Of a stretch of 64,000 nt of DNA, positions 37,745 to 50,624 are shown piece after piece. Both the position numbers and the translations under genes were made by a program. This DNA is from Fomes fomentarius (Eukaryota > Basidiomycota > Agaricomycetes > Polyporales > Polyporaceae): NCBI GenBank assembly GCA_022606135.1, contig JABYQN010000008.1:1178001-1242000 (forward strand), written 5' to 3'. The notes below the pieces were generated by a model that was not told the DNA's origin, did not search any database, and saw only the letters and a list, made by a program, of their open reading frames with translations. The stretch's first letter is position 1; each line of letters starts with the position of its first letter.

Positions 37745-40700
37745 TCACGCGAAGGTCCAGAGGTTTTGTGGGTTGTTGTACGTGTCGATCGTGTACGAGA
37801 AGCGGACTGCCCAATACATCGAATGATCAGTCACTGCAAGAGCGCAACGTAGACAGTTAACGATCAACTGACGGTGTGGGAGCTCCGACTTATACTCTGC
37901 GGAACGATGATCAGCGAGAGCCGAACGATCGAGATCCCATGCAGACTACTCACCTATGGGAGTGGCCTCGTCGAGGAAGCTGTAGGCTACATGTAGCAGC
38001 CGTGTCCCGTCAGCGTGTGCGGATGCGCAGGAGCAATGTAACCTCACCAATGCGCCAATTGTGTCTTCGATCATGCGAGACGGTGTTAGCTATCCTTCTA
38101 GCGTAAGTGTGCAATCTCATCCTCACCGGAAGTCCCCATCCACGAGCCTACAAAATTGCACTGTCAGAGAGGTGCGCATTTGCAGCATAAACAGCACCGA
38201 AGTAACTCACAGATCCGGCGGCGCCAACGGATCCTGAGAGCGAAGAGCGGAGAGTAAGTAAAACCAAAACGCAGTGCACAAAGCAAAGGCGCGTACGTCT
38301 TTCAGATTCGCAGTCTTGATCTCCGAGTCGATGTCGAACCACTCGAGGACCTGATTTCCTGCCATACCTGCCATGGCACAGTGTGAGCGATCAGGGCCCT
38401 TGAGAGAAGGGAAGTGTCGTTCAACACACCCTTGAACTGCATTTGCAACCCGGGCCTGCCACCAAAGATTGCGATCGTCGTGTTGTGACGCTCGTTCATG
38501 AGCGTGCTGAACATGGCACATGTCGAGGCACAGTTGGCGTTGCCGACTACGGAGCAGAGGTCAGGATCGAAGAGATCACCAATGAACGTGGTAGCCTACC
38601 GATGACGATTTTGCTACGAGCGAGTACAAAGCATGTCAGTTACGCGACTTGGAGCATATAGGAATTGATTCCACTCACTCAGGGGGAAGAACGGCTCCTC
38701 CGGAATATCGACCTCGAACGGACATATGTCCTATGACAGAGCTTTGAATATCATCATGCTATACGTGAGACTGTTCAAGAGCAACACACCGTGAATCGCT
38801 GTGATTCCGTGAACGCCTGCCCATTGATCGTCCTGGTATTGCTTGGTTCCATGTAGTTGAACGTCAGCGGCTGCGGCGTGTTGTTCACGAACGCGACTAC
38901 GTGTTGTTGTGCTTCGATCAGTACAACAGCCTATCTGAGGTGGAGGGGAACGTACAGTTGTCGGGAGTGTAGAAAGAGAAGTTGTCATCGAGCCCGAGGG
39001 CGATATCCGATGCAACAATCTTTTGCGCGAGCGGGTTCGCGCGATTGGTGGACTGGAAGCCTCTGCAACAAGCCACGACAGCATTCAGAACCGAAAGTCC
39101 GGTCGTGCGCATGGGACTGCTTACGGATTTTGGAAACTACCAAGACTCTTCGTTCCTGACAGGAACGCGTGCAGGAAGTGACCGAGGCACACAAAACCAC
39201 CTGAAGAAGGACGTTGAGTCTCCCCGATCGAACGTTGACTATCAAGTTATGCACCTCCATTGTTCGAGAGGTCGATGATGAGCTGCTTCAAGCCTGCCTG
39301 CTTGAACTCGTCGAACGTATCCTGAACATCCGTTTGGAACTGGAAGAAGTCGTCGGGTTCAAACGAGCCTACGAACATCTGCCAACACCAGGAGTTTCCG
39401 TCAATGCCATCATCCTACGAACTGATATCTGAGATAAGCCTAGCGTCACGTACCACACCAGTCTTCTTGTCCGGGAGGATGTACGACTTGATGACACCTT
39501 CACTTCCATTGACCTGAGGAAGGGTCGGCTCGAACTGCGGAGGAAGGCCCACAGCGCTCCTGGGCCCAGATACATCCACGATATTTGCCTTCGCGAGCTT
39601 GCGCGTCTTCTTGAAATCAAGAGCGGACTCTTGTGCTGCGCCCTTGAAATCCACGCCATTGGTGTTGGCGTTGGCAGCACAGTTCGCCTCCCAGCTAGAC
39701 ATGCCGTCAGTGCGCTCCATCGCTCATCGACCTTTCGCAATTGCTGTACTCACAAGGATTTCTTGTCGGTGAACGGTTGGCCAAGGAAGTTGGCCAGGAA
39801 GGGAATCTTCACCGTCTCCGCCTTGGTCGAGTTCACGGGGATAAGCTTCACCGTGAGACTCTCCAAATCTGGGAGCGCAGGCCCCGCGATATCGCCGAAG
39901 CGCTGGGAAAAGTCCGTGCCCGAGATGCGGTAGCTACTGAACGCACTGTTGACGCGCACGCCGAGATCGAGGTAGTTGCCCGACTGCGTCTCCGCGATGA
40001 ATGTCGCGTAGTCGAATGCATCCTTCCCTTCGATCTCGAGGACCCGCGCGCCAGCAAGACGCTTCCAGTTGAAGCCTATCGAGTCGAAGAACGACGTGAA
40101 GCCGGAGCCGATGAGGCTGACGAACTCGACCGAGTCGGGCGCGACGAAGACGCTTTGCTGGCCGTGCTGCTCGAATGTCACAATGGGCGCAGGAAGGAGG
40201 TTCTGGAACGTGGTGTGGCAGGTTGGGAACCAGCCTGGGGACAAAAGGTTAGGACGTCCGTCAAGTCAAGCTCATCTTGCGCATATGCCCTCGTCTTTTG
40301 ACCGGCCGAAAGTCGCGTCGAGCGCGCGTTCATACATGGAATGCGAACTTACGTGTGTGACCGTCATTCAACTGGGTAGTGAACAAGTACAGATCCCGAT
40401 TGAAGTCATAGTCCGTCTGCGCACGTCGTGAGGATTATGCGCGCAGAGTCAAAGTCTCATGGGCGTACCGCATAGTGCGTCCTGTTGATCCGCGCCAGCT
40501 GTGCGCGGATGTTGGTGGTCGAGTCCTGAAATGGCGGGGGCGAGTTGAGGTAGAAGTCCTCGAAGGTGTAGAAGTCGAAGACGCGGGAAACGACTGTAAG
40601 GACGTTCTGGCGCAGAGTCTCGTTGAAGGGGAAAGACTTCAAGCAGGCGAGTGCATCCCTCGGAGGAACAAACTGTTTGCCTGCGATGTTCGCGCAGGGA

Positions 40701-40798
40701 TCTGCTGCCACCTCGTCAGCCGCGGGTGCACCGAAGGCGAGTCCGGTAGCACCAAGGAGAGTCGCGAGGACGGCCAGGCGAGCAGGGAGAGGCGACAT
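37745..40798 (-). CDS. Secreted S41-type (tail-specific protease-like) peptidase, paralogue 1
   Basis: Serine peptidase of the S41/CPAF-like group. The start at 40798 gives a signal peptide (MSPLPARLAVLATLLGATGL); an upstream in-frame ATG at 40828 is less likely. The mature part opens with DPCANIAGKQFVPPRDALAC. It continues through FDFYTFEDFYLNSPPPFQ, DYDFNRDLYLF, LNDGHTR, a PDZ-like middle (LAGARVLEIEGKDAFDYATF) and the S41 core (LKQLIIDLSNNGG). The probable nucleophile is the Ser of GNANCASTCAMFST (about 38531). The C-terminus reads RFSYTIDTYNNPQNLWTFA and stops at 37745. More than ten introns of about 55 nt. It is the tandem paralogue of the gene at 41.7-45.1 kb. Substrate unknown. Confidence 0.78.
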
Positions 40799-41742
40799 GC
40801 TGTTCGAAGGCACGTCGAGAGAGAGCACTAGGAAAGAGCGGTCCTCAAGCCTGGGGGCTCAGACTTGCGAGGGGACAGACGTCTCCCTGGCATTTATCTG
40901 GCAGCGAGAGTTGATTTGGTCCAATCAGCTGGTTGCCGCCTGGGTCAATGGCAGGATGCATTAAAATAGACAAAACTGTATGGTTCGGCCGCACGACATG
41001 TTCAAGGCGCGTCCAGTATTGGTGATTGTACCATGTGGCATCCGACGCGGGGTGAGAACGCAACGGCGATGATGGGCGTACGAAGGACATATCGGGCTCA
41101 TTTGCGCCCTCACCCTCAGTCTTTGTGTATTATCCCAGGAGCACGGTCCGTCGTACTCCGTCCTGCACGCGATAAGTGGCAGGTATCAATGAGATCGTGC
41201 ATGGACTGGGCGATGAGAGTACGTGGAGAAAAAGAAAGACATATATGGGCCCGAGCTAGCCGCAACACATGACGTGACAAGTACAGACTCGGAGTTAAGG
41301 TGCTTGAAGCGCTACGCGTTGATGCAAATTCAAGATCGTAGCAATCACGACCGTATACGTCCTCCCGCCGGTACTTGCCCAGGAACAGACGTCCTGTCTA
41401 TGAATAGCTCCTGTGTGAACGGTGGCGTTATCAGTATTCTCCAGCTATTCCCATGGCGCTTACGTGAATATCGTTCCGCTGCCGGCCACCCACAAGTCGC
41501 GAGCCCTTGTGTCTATGGACGAGATTATAAGGTTATGTAGGTGACATGCCATCTGAATCAATAAATACAACGCTATCACTGAACTGTCCGAATCAGTAAT
41601 AACAGTATAGCAATACGTGCAATCGCGCAAAAAGCGTCCAGACCAACTTGAGAAATTCAAAGCAAGGTTCACGTCTTCTTCCACAAATATCACACTGAGA
41701 ACAGCGTCTCTGCACTGCATCACCAAGGAACGTCAGCGGGAA
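40799..41742. other. Intergenic between the two S41 genes
   Basis: Holds the promoter of the downstream paralogue and the 3' region of the upstream one. No other gene was seen. Confidence 0.5.
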
Positions 41743-44700
41743 TCATTCGATAGTAACTCTACGGAGCCCTTGAAGCACATACGCGAATACCCAGAGATTC
41801 TGAGGGTTGTTGTAAGTGTCGGCCGTGTACGCAAATCGATCTGCAAACGTAAGGCGACTCAGATTGGAACCGAGTGCATCAGCAGCAACTAATGAGGCGA
41901 TGCTCACAATGTGGATGCTCCGATCGGTACTCTAGAAGACATGCACCAATCAGTGGGCACTCCATGAACGCGGTGTTTGATTGAACTCACGAATAGGTGT
42001 GGATTCTTCTAGGAAGCTGTACGCTATGGAATTCATCATTTATCATCCAGAGTTCTTGCACGAGGGTTACAGAGGAAGACATACCGATGCGCCAATTGTG
42101 ACTAGAGAGATCAAAAAACGATGAGCTGTCGGAGGTATAGGAGGTGTTGTGTTACTTGCTTACCGGAAGTTGGCATTGACAAGTCTGAACTCTTATGTTA
42201 GCATCAACTCCAGGGTTTTGAGACAACGAAACATACAGATCTGGAGGTGCTAAAGGATCCTGGAGATTCACATCAGTAACCAATCGAAAGGGGACAACAA
42301 CTCATATGACGTACATCCTTAAGGTTCGCAATCTTGATCTCCGTGTCGATGTTGGCCCATTCTAGTACTTGATTCCCAGCCATACCTGCAGCATACGATG
42401 TATCTCCGTGACGTGAGTAGAAGCTGCAATATATGCGTACCCTTGAACTCCATTTGAAGACCCGGCTTCCCACCAAAGACAGCGATCGTCGTGTTGTGGC
42501 GCTCGTACATGAGGGTGGTGAACATCGCACACGTGGATGCACAAAGTCCGTTCCCGACTGAAGCAGCAGATCAGGTCAGCGTCCGTCGGTCCCTGATACC
42601 TGATACTTCTGCGACTCGCTGTCGGAATGGCCTTACCGATCACGATATTCCTACACACAAAGGTGATTCATATCCATATCAATAACGTCAGATGGAAGCA
42701 CTCGTGCCTCGTACTCACTCTGGCGCAAACAACGGTTGCTCGGGAATGTCCACGGCAATCTCGCAGACGTCCTTATACAGGAGCTTGATTCGATCATGTC
42801 ACCAACCCCATTCATACATGAGGTACGTACCCCAAAGCGCGGTGACTCGACGTACGTCCGCCCGTTGATCGTTCTCTGCGTGTGCTTCGCCATATAGTCG
42901 TTGGTTCCACCTAACTGCACGTCATTGAGCGAAACCCCTGCGTCCGTGCAGCTTCAGCTCCAGCCAACCGTAACTTGAGGGGGAACGCGCAACACGTACA
43001 ATTGTCTGGGGTATAGAACGATATTGCCCTAGTAACGCCCAAGGCGATGTCGGACGCCACGATCTTCTGCGCGAGGGGGCTTGCGCGGTTCGTAGACTGG
43101 AAGCCTCTGCAAAAAAAACGAAGGCGAAGTGGATTAGTGGCGTGACCAGACCAGACCACAGATCGCAAGCTTTTCATTGAAGAGGGGTGTACTCACGGGT
43201 TCCGGAAGTCGCCCAGACTCTGAGACCCAGTGAGGTATGCGTGGAGAAAATGGCCGAGACAGATGAAGCCGCCTGCCGCAGATGCTCAGCAGCATGCTCT
43301 CCGCCCATGGAATCCGTCAGGAGACGCACCGTTGTTGTTCGTGACGTCGACGATGAGCTGCGTCAGGTTCGCGTCTTTAAATTTCTGCATGATCCTCGCG
43401 ACATCCCGCTGGAAGCCATCGAAATCGCCCGAGGCAAACGAGCCAACAAAGAGCTTGGGATTCGTTACGACGTCAGCTGGCCCATACGCAGGATACAGCG
43501 ATAGAACCTTACCACCCCTGTCTTCTTGTCGGGGAGGATGAACGACTGCAGAGCATCGTTGCTCCCTGCCGTCTTCAACTTGGGCTCGAATTTAGACGGA
43601 AGCCCGACAGCGCTCTTCGCGGCATTTTCCACCACGTCCCCTTTCGCCATAGTTCGCCGCGTCTTAACGTGCGTGAACCCTGCAGCGAGCTTGAGGTCAA
43701 CACCGTTTGTGTCGAGGTTCGCGGCGCAATTGAGTATCCAGCTAGACGGCAGGAAATATGGTGAGCTTGTGGAGCAAGTCAACGGATTCGAACAGCTCAC
43801 AAGGTGTCCTTGTTGATGAAAGGCGCTCCAGTATAGCTAGCTAGGAACGGTATCGTGACCGTCTCAGCGTCCGACCCGTTCGCTGGAACGAGCTTCATCG
43901 TCAGCGTCTCAAGCTCGGGCAACGCGGGGTTGGCGATATCGCCGAACTTCTGCATCCAGGTGTCGGAGTACTTGTAGCCGCTGAAGACGCTGTTGACGCG
44001 AACGCCGTGATCGAGATAGTTGCTCGAATTTGTGGACGCAATCAGGTCGGCGTAGTCGTATGCGTCCATGCCGCCGATCTCGAGGACGCGCGCCCCGGCG
44101 AGGCGCTGCCAGTTGAACCCGATGGAGTCGAAGTACGACGTGTACTCCTTGCCGAGCAGCTGGACTAGCTCAACGGCATCCGGCGCGACGAAGACACTTT
44201 GGACGCCGTTCTTCTCCAGCGTGACCACTGGTGCGGGGAGAAAGTTCGGGAACGAACGATAGCAAGTTGGCAGCCAACCTAAGGGCGTGGTGAAGAGGGT
44301 CAGTACCACTTGCGGTCTGAATGGACAAACGGTATCTCGCGAAGATTAGTAGGTCCGAACTCTCTGCACGTATTCTGCTCGACCGTCCATCATCACACCG
44401 CATTGCCGCATGGAAGCTTCATTCCCTTGTACAGGACGTCAAAGTCATGGAGTGCGCGAAGCCTCCAGACCCGCGTTTCCAGCTGACCACTGGGATGATC
44501 GATATGGAATGAAGACAGCGTAAGCGGGATCGTGATTGTCAGCTTCCGTGGATAGACCTCCCCCAGAGAGCTTCGGAAGCTCTCGGAGCTACACGACTTC
44601 CGTGGAGACGTCTGGTAGGGCCGACGCCGGTTAGGTTACTTTGGCGATGGGGCTCGGCTCATACTGTCTGTCTACCGTAATATCTGTCGTAACGGATAAT

Positions 44701-45141
44701 GCAGACTCACGCGTGTGTCCATCATTCAGCCGAGCGGTGAATTGATAGAGGTCACGGTTAAAGTCATAGTCGGTCTGGCTTCTCGTTAGCGTCGCAACGG
44801 GGACAAAAATCACAAGACTGGCCACATACCTCGTACGTCGTGGAGTTGATCCTAGAGAGCTCCGCGCGTATGTTGACAGTGGACTCTTGGAACGGTGCGG
44901 GAGAGTCCAGGTAATAGTCCTCGAACGTGTAGAAATCAAAGACGCGCGACACGACGGCGAGCACGTTCTGGCGCAGAGCCTCGTCGAAGGGGAACGACTT
45001 GAGACAGGCGAGTGCGTTGGCTGGGGGCACGAACTGCTTTCCAGCGATCTCCGCGCACGGGTCCGCAGCGGGTGCACCGTGCGAAGCCTGCGCGAGACCG
45101 AGCAGCGTCGCTGCAAGCAAGACGATGCGACTCGGAGCCAT
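41743..45141 (-). CDS. Secreted S41-type peptidase, paralogue 2
   Basis: Same architecture as its neighbour. Signal peptide MAPSRIVLLAATLLGLAQAS (start at 45141; an in-frame ATG two codons earlier is possible). Then DPCAEIAGKQFVPPANALAC, FDFYTFEDYYLDSPAPFQ, LNDGHTR, LAGARVLEIGGMDAYDYADL and LTQLIVDVTNNNGG. The putative nucleophile region is GNGLCASTCAMFTT, near 42536. The C-terminus (RFAYTADTYNNPQNLWVFAY) runs 12 residues beyond that of paralogue 1, to the stop at 41743-41745. Intron positions appear largely shared with paralogue 1, as expected from tandem duplication. The signal peptide, the Cys pair in CASTC and several NxT/NxS sites fit a secreted glycoprotein. Substrate unknown. Confidence 0.78.
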
Positions 45142-47457
45142 CCTCACACTGGAGGGCGGAGGCGGAGAGGAGAAGCTATGGCTGAGGAGAGGACGCGGTC
45201 AGTGTCGACAAACAAACTGAACATTCTGCAAGCGGTATTTATCCGTCGGCGTCGTGGCGCGGTGGGCAGCACGCATATGGGAACGTGCGGTTCCTACAGC
45301 ACATAGGATCCATTGGGCCGGATCGAGTGATGGCATTGTACGCCATTTGGGTAATAGATGCATACTTACCTCCATGTTAGAATACGACCATGTGTGAATC
45401 GTGCATCCCTGATGCGATAGCTGGGAGCCATGTTCCGAGTCTCTCATGGAAGGCTCGGGAGAACATCCGCGGCGGTCGCCAGCTGCGAGTCGCCGGAATG
45501 CTGAGAATAGATCGTCTGCGCTCTTGGGCGACCATGGCGCTCGCGAACGTCGAGGTTATGTGCACTGTCTCAAAACGGTCAACGTTACAACGTTTCAACC
45601 GTTGGCCGCGGCGGTGGTCCAAGCGCCGAAGTGCCCCAGCGCCAGCGCCAGATGCCAATGCACTCATAATCCAGATCCACAGTATTACGTATGCCAGTCT
45701 CATCTAAGTACCTTGTACCGAACCCTACACCTGCTCTCCCTCATCCTAGGGTTCCACGTCCAGAACTTGGATGGGCGGTCAGGCAATCATTCTATCGAGA
45801 CGCTGGAGCTCGCGTCAATGTCCCTTGTTCTGCAAATGGGCGCACACTTGACCTTCCGCCACACGCTTAGAATCCGGGTCGACTCGCAATGCAGGGGTGC
45901 GTTGTGCGAAGAACACTACACAGAACACATAGCGTTTTCCGCCCGGTCCTTCGTGGGTACTTTGCAGTGTCGTGCGCATGGCAGAGGTTGTGAAGTTGGA
46001 ATTCTGTCCGCTGAGTCCGGCTGAGTAACGAAGATTCCTGATCGGTGTCCGGACCCCATCTGTGGAGGAATCCAAGGACACAAGAGTTCTGATCAGTGTC
46101 CGCGAATGAAGGAAAACTTTGCGAACGAAACCAAGCTTGAGGTCACTATCCGCGGAGCAAGGAAGGATGTCTGAAGACAAACTTATAAACGGATTAGAGG
46201 CGGAACGCTTATTCATATTTTCACCAGTTCCCATACAAAAGCTTGGTTAGACATCGCCTTGTTGCCTGTGGCTTCGATGGTGTGACAGCACAATACATCT
46301 TCAGGAACAGCGAAACCATGTGCACACCGCTCAGTGCGAAGACGAGAAGAGCTTTCTGTTGAGCTGGTAATCCAAGCGCCGCTTTGTGACCCACGCCGGG
46401 AGAGGTATTGCTTTCGAAGATGTCACAAAGGTATAACCGTAAGTGCACGCGTAGCCGGATCCATGAGATGCATATTAATCTGCCGTGCCATTAAGGTTTG
46501 TTCTTTTTCAGTCAATGAGAAGCAAGCCGATCAACCACGAATGAGGGTGCTCACCAAAGCCGACATACAACAACATCCCTGGAACTCTCAGCCAGAACGC
46601 TCGCTAAACGCATTCCAGGCCCCCGGGACAATCGATACATCGAAGGGAAGCACGAACACCGAGGATGAATGAGAGCGCACAAACCCACCCGAACAAGGTC
46701 AGCGGCACGCGAGAACGTGGGAGGATGGACATCTAATCAACATATAAGACGTCTATTGAGCAACCAAGATACGTAGATGATGCACGAAATCAGGAGCAGA
46801 TAGCGAGATGCGGATGATAGGACGGACGATAGGATGTAAATATGAGGTATCGCAGCGTGGGGATGAGAGAGGACGGAGGGTAAAGGTAGCACTAGTGGGA
46901 AGGGGATGGGGCGAGTCGTCGTAGAGGGCAGTCCGGGTCGTAGGAACGTAGAGGCGTAGAGACGTTGGGATCGTATCTTGATAGTACATGTACAGATGCG
47001 TGGATGGGGTCGGGTAGATGATCATGCAACAAGACACACAATGCAAAGAAACCAAGAAGGGAGAACGGGGTGAGCGGTAGGAGCGTTCACGCACAGGATC
47101 GAGCACGGAGAACGATGAGCGTCCCCGAGAACCGACCCAGACGTAAGACATGCGAGATCCGCGGGAGGCATAGACGTTGGACAAGCACAGGTGAAATCCG
47201 AATCTGGCAGACGAGGAACGGACAGCATAGATATGCAGAGAACACACCAGGCGAGCGGACGGGTGTGGGGAGAAGGGAGAAAGAAAAGACAATAGCTAGG
47301 AGGAGATCAAGCAAGCGGTGGGTTAAGATGAAAAAGATAAACAATTACCGAGACGGTGTCCGTGAAACCCGAGCCTGCGACTACTCGCCGACTACCTGAG
47401 GAACCAACCATGTCGAAAAAACGTTAGTGTGAAGCTCGTCGGGCGGGCATGAAGGTT
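45142..47457. other. Long intergenic region, nothing firmly recognised
   Basis: Starts with the promoter of S41 paralogue 2. Around 46037-46100 a short unit (TTC-TGATCAGTGTCCG-like) recurs imperfectly. A purine-rich stretch occupies about 46750-47350 upstream of the 3' end of the next gene. Open frames there are low-complexity and unsupported. Confidence 0.4.
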
Positions 47458-50027
47458 TCATGCCCGACCAGGTGTGATAGTCGCATCCGTCTCCTCCTGC
47501 ACATGCCGTGCGCCCATCCTCGGCGTGGGCGGAGCAGTCACAACCGGCGTCTCCACCGCGCTCTCGTACCCGCTCAAGTCGTACTGCGAGTCAAGCGCGG
47601 TCGGGGAAGACGGCGACTCCTCCGCCGTGGCGTACGACATATATGAGCTCGCGCGCGACGCGGCGCGGGACGGGAACGAGCCCCCCGTGGGTGTTGGAGT
47701 GGTCGTGGGCCCCTTGAACGCAGATGGAGGCGCGTTAGATGCAGTCGCCGTAGTGAATGATTTGCTGACTGGTGCCGGTGGAGATAACTGAGGAGGTGGT
47801 GAGGCCGACGTTGACGAAGCAGGGCGCGGTGACTGCGAAGGCGCGGGAACGGCTTGTGGTTGCGGCTTGGATTGTGGTTCTGGAGAACTCGCCGCGTCCA
47901 CATCCGAGGACGACGGTGGCGTTGACGAACTGGAGACAGCAGCGTTCGCAGACGCAGGCGACGGTACGGGCACACTCGGAGATGCCAAACTAGTTGGACT
48001 TTCCACCTCCGCGACGTCCGGGAGCACACGAGGTTCAATAACCGCGATTTGTGAATGCTCACTCGACGAGCTGTTGTTCGCCTCTGCCGGGTGCTCATCC
48101 TCGCCCGCATGTTCACCATTCGATCCGGACCCGGAGCTCGGCGTATCCACTCTGGGCTGCGGCGAGGACGAAGTTCCAGCACCGCTATCCACCTCTTCGA
48201 ATCCAGGCGGGGGCTCCAACTCCGCTCTCGACGCCGACGCAGCATACGCGATAGCGTCCGGGCCATACGGCCGTCCGAAACGCGCGAAGCTCTCCCGGCT
48301 CGAAATCAGCTTGAGCTGGTCGGGTGTCGGCCCGCCCTTCGGGTACGTGAACTCAGTCTTCATGAGTGTGTGCGACAACGGGGACGAGATGGAGTGCAAA
48401 CTGATCATCGACGGAGACGTAAGGCCGTCCGCGCCGTTGAGATTCTGCCCTGACCGCGTGCGCGACAGCAGGCTGAACATCGAGCCCGAACCTGACTGGG
48501 ACGGATGGTGGCGGAGAATGCGGCTGCGACGCTGGTCTCCCTGGACGGACACGATAGACGGCCCGGATCCTTCTCGGGTGTGTCCGCTGCTACTACGGGG
48601 TTCTGGAGAGGCAGCAGGAGAGACATGGGCGACGGGTGCAGTGGAGACGCGGGAGGCTCGAGGATTAAAGATCGACGCGAACATGGATCGACGCCGGCCG
48701 GATTGCTCTGTCGAGGTACGCGTATGCGTCGGAGGCGGGGAGGTAGGGGAGGTTGAAACGGGAGCAGCAGTGGGAGGGTCATTCAGTACGATAGCCTCAT
48801 ACGGCGGTGCCTCATCAGTATAGTGTTGCTGGGAGCTATTTTCCGCTGAACTGTTGATACTGTCGAAACTTGCACGGGTGGCCAACGCAGGATGATTCGG
48901 ACTCAGATGCTGCATGTCGGACTCGTTATTGTGGAGCAAGGGAACATTATTTGCTGTGTGAGGAAGAGGCGTGTACATAGACGAAGGTCGTGTCATGTCG
49001 AATGAACCTCGAGGCGTCTCCGATTCGTGCTCGTCCAATGGAGGCATCTCGACCGTGATTGGAATCTCGTCCTCTAGTTCATCCGCGCCTCTGTGGTGTC
49101 AAAGGTCAGCATACAATAGACGGATGACCATGGTCACAAACGACTGCGGGATGCAAGGGCACGATGATCTGGTACCCCCCAAAACTGTGGCCCCTCAAGC
49201 AGTATAGGTACGAGAACAGACATAGACCAAGTCTGACCGCGCATATCCATTAATCAGCCGCATACATCCGTAGACCCCCCTTTTCAACAAGACGGCTGCA
49301 AACGAGGACAGTCTGACCAGAGAAGAAAGACAGAGAGTGCTGCAACGGTAAGAATGCAGAGGCCCCTCCCCGCAGAGTGACCCAAAGACAGCAACGGAAG
49401 AAGCAAGAAGGAGAAGAAGAAGCGGTACTCACCTTACGATAACAATCTCCTGCTCGCCCGGCTCCTTCATGTACGCCGGCAGTGAGTGCGTCGAGATCTG
49501 GCTCGGGGTCCTCCTCGTCCGCCTTGGCCGCCGCGCCCTGCCCGCCGTGCCATTCTGCCCGCCCGTCGCAGCCGCAGCGGTGTTCGAGTCCGAGCCGGCC
49601 AGCTGGTCCGCAGTGAGTGCAACAGTCGTGCCCGTCGTCGCGCCCGCCGCCTGCGCTGCGCCTGCACCCCAATTAAGCAGTGTGCTCGTCCGGAGCCTGC
49701 GGCCGCCGCATGCGACGGCGGTGCCGACGACGAAGAGCGAGGCGATCACCACAAGCGGTATCTATTACGATAGACCGATAGGACAAGAGAATGACGCCAC
49801 GGCACGCCTGCGCTTCAGATACACGGTGCGGTGAGCGTAAAGAGGAATGTACGCACCCATATTGCAGGCTGTATGCTGGCTGGGTTGCCGCCTGGTCCTC
49901 CTCCTCCTCCTCCGCCGCCGCCATTGTTCTGCCGTGGGTGGAGGTGAGAAGTCGGGTAAGGCGCAGCACGCACGCTAGCGGTCCATGATGAGGTCACGAG
50001 TGCGAGGAGCACATGAATACAGTACAT
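47458..50027 (-). CDS. Single-pass membrane protein with long disordered tail and PPY motif, paralogue 1
   Basis: Not a recognised family. The start at 50027 gives a signal peptide (MYCIHVLLALVTSSWTASVR) and a short Gly-rich ectodomain. An intron then leads to one membrane helix (IPLVVIASLFVVGTAVACGG), followed by basic residues. The cytosolic side has VALTADQLAGSDS, then LPAYMKEPGEQEIVIV, an intron, RGADELEDEIPITVEMP, and DEAPPYEAIV. A Ser/Pro/Thr-rich tail of roughly 450 residues follows, with SGSGSMFSLLSRTRS midway. The ectodomain/helix/tail order fits a type I protein. The PPY-like motif could recruit a WW-domain ubiquitin ligase, which is inference. The downstream gene shares several blocks. 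Confidence 0.6.
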
Positions 50028-50624
50028 GGCCGGGGCCAGCGGTGCAGCAGAGCGTGGGTGGGCGTGCAGAAAGGTGATGTGAGGCGACCGCAAGCAGCGT
50101 CGAGACGGCCGAGACAGACAGAGAAGGAAGAAGGGCTAAGGAGGGAAGAGGAAGACGCGGGGAATGGCGGAAGGGGGCAAAGTGCTCACACCAGGGTCCA
50201 GCGCAGGGGCGCGACTAGTACCGAGGCGCTGCTGTCGAGTACGGCCTGACACATCCCGGTCTCGTCAGCGGTAGGCCCCCCCTCTCGTCCTGTGCTCATG
50301 ATATCGAGAATGACAGATCGAGGTGAGACAATAGACGAAGAATCACGATTTCGTTATCTGGGCAAGAGCTTAAGCTTGACATGCGCAGCACCATCTAATA
50401 GCAGCATGCAATGCATACATCCAGTATACATCAGCAGGGACGCGGCGTGCGCCGCGTACATAGGTATAAGTACAGAGCAGTGAGGGTAGCATATGCATGG
50501 TCGTGGTATGTGCTAAATACAGCAAGGGAGGAGCAACAAATACACAATAGAATGAGCGGCTAGGGAATGGAAGTAGCAGTCCGAGATGTCCAGAGTACGT
50601 TGTTATGATACAGACACGTCGAAT
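50028..50624. other. Intergenic between the two related genes
   Basis: Promoter of the membrane-anchored gene and 3' flank of its neighbour. A C-rich run (GGCCCCCCCTC) lies near 50273. No gene seen. Confidence 0.45.

Noticed and set aside
47867..48823. A 318-codon plus-strand open frame
   Set aside because: It is the mirror of the Ser/Pro-rich minus-strand gene at 47458-50027; the minus reading has the meaningful motifs and splice sites.
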